NCBI GenBank assembly: GCA_032230565.1
Contig: JAVXWL010000221.1
Span: 1-6,483 of the forward strand
DNA: 6,483 nt
Reading direction: 5' to 3'
Source: GCA-003244245 sp032230565
Lineage (GTDB): Bacteria; Actinomycetota; Actinomycetes; Mycobacteriales; Pseudonocardiaceae
Part shown: piece by piece, positions 4,568-6,483 of the stretch
How the letters are laid out: the number at the start of each line of letters is the position of its first letter
Position numbering within the stretch: the stretch's first letter is position 1
Notes under the pieces: model-generated
Told to the model about the DNA's origin: nothing
Database searches by the model: none
What the model saw: only the letters and a program-made list of their open reading frames with translations
Translations under genes and position numbers: made by a program

Positions 4568-5632
4568 TCGACGTCGGGTGCCTGGACGAGGACGCGCTGG
4601 GTGATGTCAACGTCGGGGCGGGCCAGCACGTCGAGTTTCCCGCCCTCATCGAGACCAGCCAGGTCAACGGAGACGCTTCCCTGGTTCACCGCCGCTGCGA
4701 TGGACTGGGCCGCGGCGATGGCTGCATAGAACTTCGCAGCGAAGACGGACGCGGCCAGGTCACTTATCGACGAGGCCTTCGCCAGCACCACGGCGGTCGA
4801 CTCCAGGAGTACCTCTGCACCGGCGAGGGTGTCGCAGCCGTTCAGCACGACCAGCGCTGGGGCGATATCGGTCGCGCCCAGAGCCCGGGCGAGAAGGTCG
4901 TACGGCGTATCTTGGCCCTCGGGTGCTTCCACGCTGCCGTTGTCGAACAGGAGCGCGGCGTCGCCGGCGTGGCCAGAGAAGTGCACGACGTGGGGCCGCA
5001 GATCGTTGAGACCGGCGATCAAGTCGTCTGAGGTCGCTGCGGGACGGTAGTCGATCGTGCTGAGGTCCCGATGCAGCGCGCGGCGGACTTGGTCCTCTGC
5101 ATCGGTCCGCAGATTCTGCTCGGGATTGGCGGTGAGGTAGAGCACGCGTAGCTGCTCAGGCTTGGGCGCGGGCACCGTGCGAAGCTCATGCACGTAGCGC
5201 ACGGTGGGGCTCGACAGGCGAGCCACCTCGCGGGCGTGGGCCTTTTCAGACTGGTGCCGGCGGGCGTCTGCCTGGTCGGTGGCCCGAGATTCGCCTTGCG
5301 CTTATTCTCCTCGCGTCGAGTGGATGCCTTTGCCTCTCGGTCGAGGTTGGTTTGAGCGGTCGCGAGATCCCTGGCGAGGCGTCCTAACCTGGTCGAAGTC
5401 GTTGTCACCGTGGCGTCTTCCGCGACGGTTTTGCGCTCGGCGCTGGCGGCGTTGCGCCGATGCGTGCGGGCCATCGACCCGCTGATCCGAGGGGTGATCT
5501 TGGCGAGTTCCCTCGCCGCGTCGGCGCGGTGCTTGGCTGCCGCGGAGCGCGCCTTGGCTATATAGCCTTCTCCTCGGTCCCCTGCTGCTTCTTGATGGTC
5601 GCGATCTTGTCGCGGTACTGCTTCTCGGACAT
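4564..5632 (-). pseudogene. coiled-coil plus CHAT-like protease, two frameshifts
   Basis: The start ATG (5632-5630) follows GAGGAGG closely and opens with MSEKQYRDKIATIKKQQ. A doubled TA in the TATATA at 5559-5564 creates a frameshift and an immediate TAG after about 24 codons. A one-base loss near 5293-5295 shifts the frame again. Correcting both gives exactly 355 residues. Residues 1 to about 138 are rich in Lys, Arg, Ala and Glu and look like a long helical coiled coil. Residues about 160-350 resemble the CHAT (caspase-like) fold: LRVLYLTANP strand, HVVHFSGHA with probable catalytic H221, VVLNGCDT with probable catalytic C266, then SISDLAASVFAAKFYAAIAAAQS. CHAT proteases act in bacterial defence and programmed-death systems, but no partner is visible here. 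A short internal product from GTG 5226 (220 residues) would still contain both probable catalytic residues. Both lesions need read support. Confidence 0.8.
5559..5564 (-). repeat. TATATA, dinucleotide expansion in the CHAT-like gene
   Basis: On the coding strand GCT-ATA-TAG-CC stops the frame. With one TA removed it reads GCT-ATA-GCC-AAG (AIAK), joining MSEKQYRDK...EEKAI to AKARSAAAKHRAD. A slipped TA repeat is the simplest explanation. Confidence 0.75.
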
Positions 5633-5812
5633 GGCCCTCCTCAGGCGGTACTACAGCATGCATGGAGGGTCTTAGGTAGCCGCTGAGCGCTCGTTCTCGG
5701 GCGGGCTGGTGGGAGGTCTCGCCGATGCCTGCTGAAGCTGTGCTCGTGGAACGCCGGGATGCGCCCGCGCGCATGAGTCCCTGCGGGCAGCGCCGACGTG
5801 GCTACCGGCACA
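5633..5812. other. intergenic region between CHAT-like and CruF-like genes
   Basis: This 180-base gap holds the CHAT-like ribosome binding site (GAGGAGG on the minus strand next to 5632). It also has an 8-bp palindrome CATGCATG (5657-5664), another GAGCGCTC (5685-5692), and a 6-bp stem ATGCGC/GCGCAT with a 4-base loop (5759-5774) that could help terminate the CruF-like transcript. I see no confident promoter and no coding sequence that fits a family. Confidence 0.4.
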
Positions 5813-6483
5813 TTATGCGGAGAGGTGTGCCGGGTTCGGCTCCACCTGCTGGATTGTGTCGACCTCCGCTGCCAACGCCGCTGCTGTGGTGCGCCGCTGG
5901 GCGATGCGCAGCAGGGCAAGAAGGGCGATGAAGAACATTCCATAGACGGTGAGCAGGACCGATGTCTCGTAAATGTCGCCGGTGCGCCAGGTCGCGCCGA
6001 CCGCGTCGGTGACGGTGGTGCGCTTGCCGGTGAAGAACTGTGTGAAGAACGAGATCGTCGTCGCCGTGTAGAGCAGTACTGCCTGCAGGTCACTGGCTGT
6101 GGCTCGGTCTAACTGTGTGGTCGGCAGCGGGCCGCGGCTGCGCAGGTAGAGGGCGAAGATCTGCATGAACAGGTAGACGGTGAAGGTCCAGCCCAGGAAG
6201 TTGACCAGGGGTACGCCGAAGAATCCGCCGCCGTTATCCCAGATCCAGGCGTGGTTGATGGTCGAGGTGGCGGGGTCGAGGGCTAGGTCCCAGGCGGTCA
6301 TGGCGAACGCGCCGATGATGGGGGTGCCGATGGTGGTCGGCCAGGGTGAGTTGCGACGCACGTCGCCGAGCAGCACAGTGGCCACCACCCAGGCAAGGTA
6401 GCCGGTGGCCAAGTAGGCCGGGCCGATGAACCACGGCACTTGGAAGATCTTGCCTCCGCCGGTGTAGTGGTAGTGACCGAACG
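5813..6483 (-). CDS. carotenoid biosynthesis membrane protein, CruF/DUF422-like (5' end outside window)
   Basis: The frame is open from the window edge to TAA at 5815-5813 and gives the C-terminal 222 residues. Family members are roughly 290-320 residues, so the N-terminus is missing. An in-frame GTG at 6439 is not the start, because conserved-looking sequence (HYHYTGGGKIFQVPWFIGPA) continues above it. Diagnostic motifs are TPIIGAFAMTAWDLALDP and WIWDNGGGFFGVPLVNFLGW, with about five hydrophobic segments (near FIGPAYLATGYLAWVVAT, IIGAFAMTAW, LGWTFTVYLFMQIFALYL, LQAVLLYTATTISFF, VLLTVYGMFFIALLALL). CruF-type proteins hydrate the psi end of carotenoids such as gamma-carotene or bacterioruberin precursors in the cytoplasmic membrane. 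The exact substrate here is unknown. The frame is intact in the visible part. Other carotenoid genes would be expected upstream on this strand, beyond the window. Confidence 0.88.
   Translation of the reverse strand, partial: FGHYHYTGGGKIFQVPWFIGPAYLATGYLAWVVATVLLGDVRRNSPWPTTIGTPIIGAFAMTAWDLALDPATSTINHAWIWDNGGGFFGVPLVNFLGWTFTVYLFMQIFALYLRSRGPLPTTQLDRATASDLQAVLLYTATTISFFTQFFTGKRTTVTDAVGATWRTGDIYETSVLLTVYGMFFIALLALLRIAQRRTTAAALAAEVDTIQQVEPNPAHLSA

Noticed and set aside
5019..5774. Minus-strand open frame of 251 codons as a separate gene
   Set aside because: Only its middle part (AKARSAAAKHRAD to NKRKA) is genuine, belonging to the coiled coil of the CHAT-like gene. Both ends are out-of-frame translation of neighbouring sequence.
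1..6483. CRISPR array or insertion sequence
   Set aside because: No regularly spaced repeats and no transposase or flanking terminal inverted repeats were seen. The only repeats are short tandem duplications and local dyads.

Overview
The window is GC-rich, with NNG/NNC-dominated codons, GTG starts and actinomycete-type protein families. It most likely comes from a filamentous actinomycete such as a Streptomyces, Frankia or Micromonospora relative. The genus cannot be fixed from the sequence alone.

Layout. (1) Positions 1-241 hold a complete tRNA-Thr(CGT) gene with encoded CCA. A strong palindrome lies just 5' of it and an 11-bp hairpin just 3' of it. (2) Positions 242-2123 are the wreck of a tyrosine recombinase (integrase) fused to a C-terminal GntR-type winged helix and a further uncharacterised domain. 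Four small indels break it: an exact 20-bp tandem duplication, an exact 4-bp tandem duplication and two single-base losses. Undoing all four gives one 619-codon frame. The tRNA-integrase pairing looks like the end of an integrated genetic element. (3) Positions 2249-4438 are a same-strand cluster: an intact Crp/Fnr-type regulator, an intact metallo-beta-lactamase-fold hydrolase of the N-acyl-homoserine-lactonase family, and an SRPBCC (START-like) gene broken by one extra C. Paired GC-rich hairpins sit between the regulator and the hydrolase. (4) Positions 4564-5632 on the minus strand hold a coiled-coil plus CHAT-like protease gene, broken by a TA duplication and a one-base loss. Repair gives 355 codons. 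(5) Positions 5813-6483 on the minus strand hold the C-terminal 222 residues of a CruF/DUF422 carotenoid-biosynthesis membrane protein that runs off the window edge.

How it fits together. The regulator, hydrolase and SRPBCC genes plausibly form one transcription unit that degrades or responds to a lactone-type signal; this is inferred from order and family only. The CHAT gene could be an accessory, possibly defence-related, effector. The carotenoid gene looks like ordinary metabolism. The most striking property is that three of the five protein genes lying wholly within the window carry frameshifts (seven lesions in all), at least three of them exact short tandem duplications, while the regulator and hydrolase are intact. 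This suggests either a decaying mobile or accessory region or a problematic assembly.
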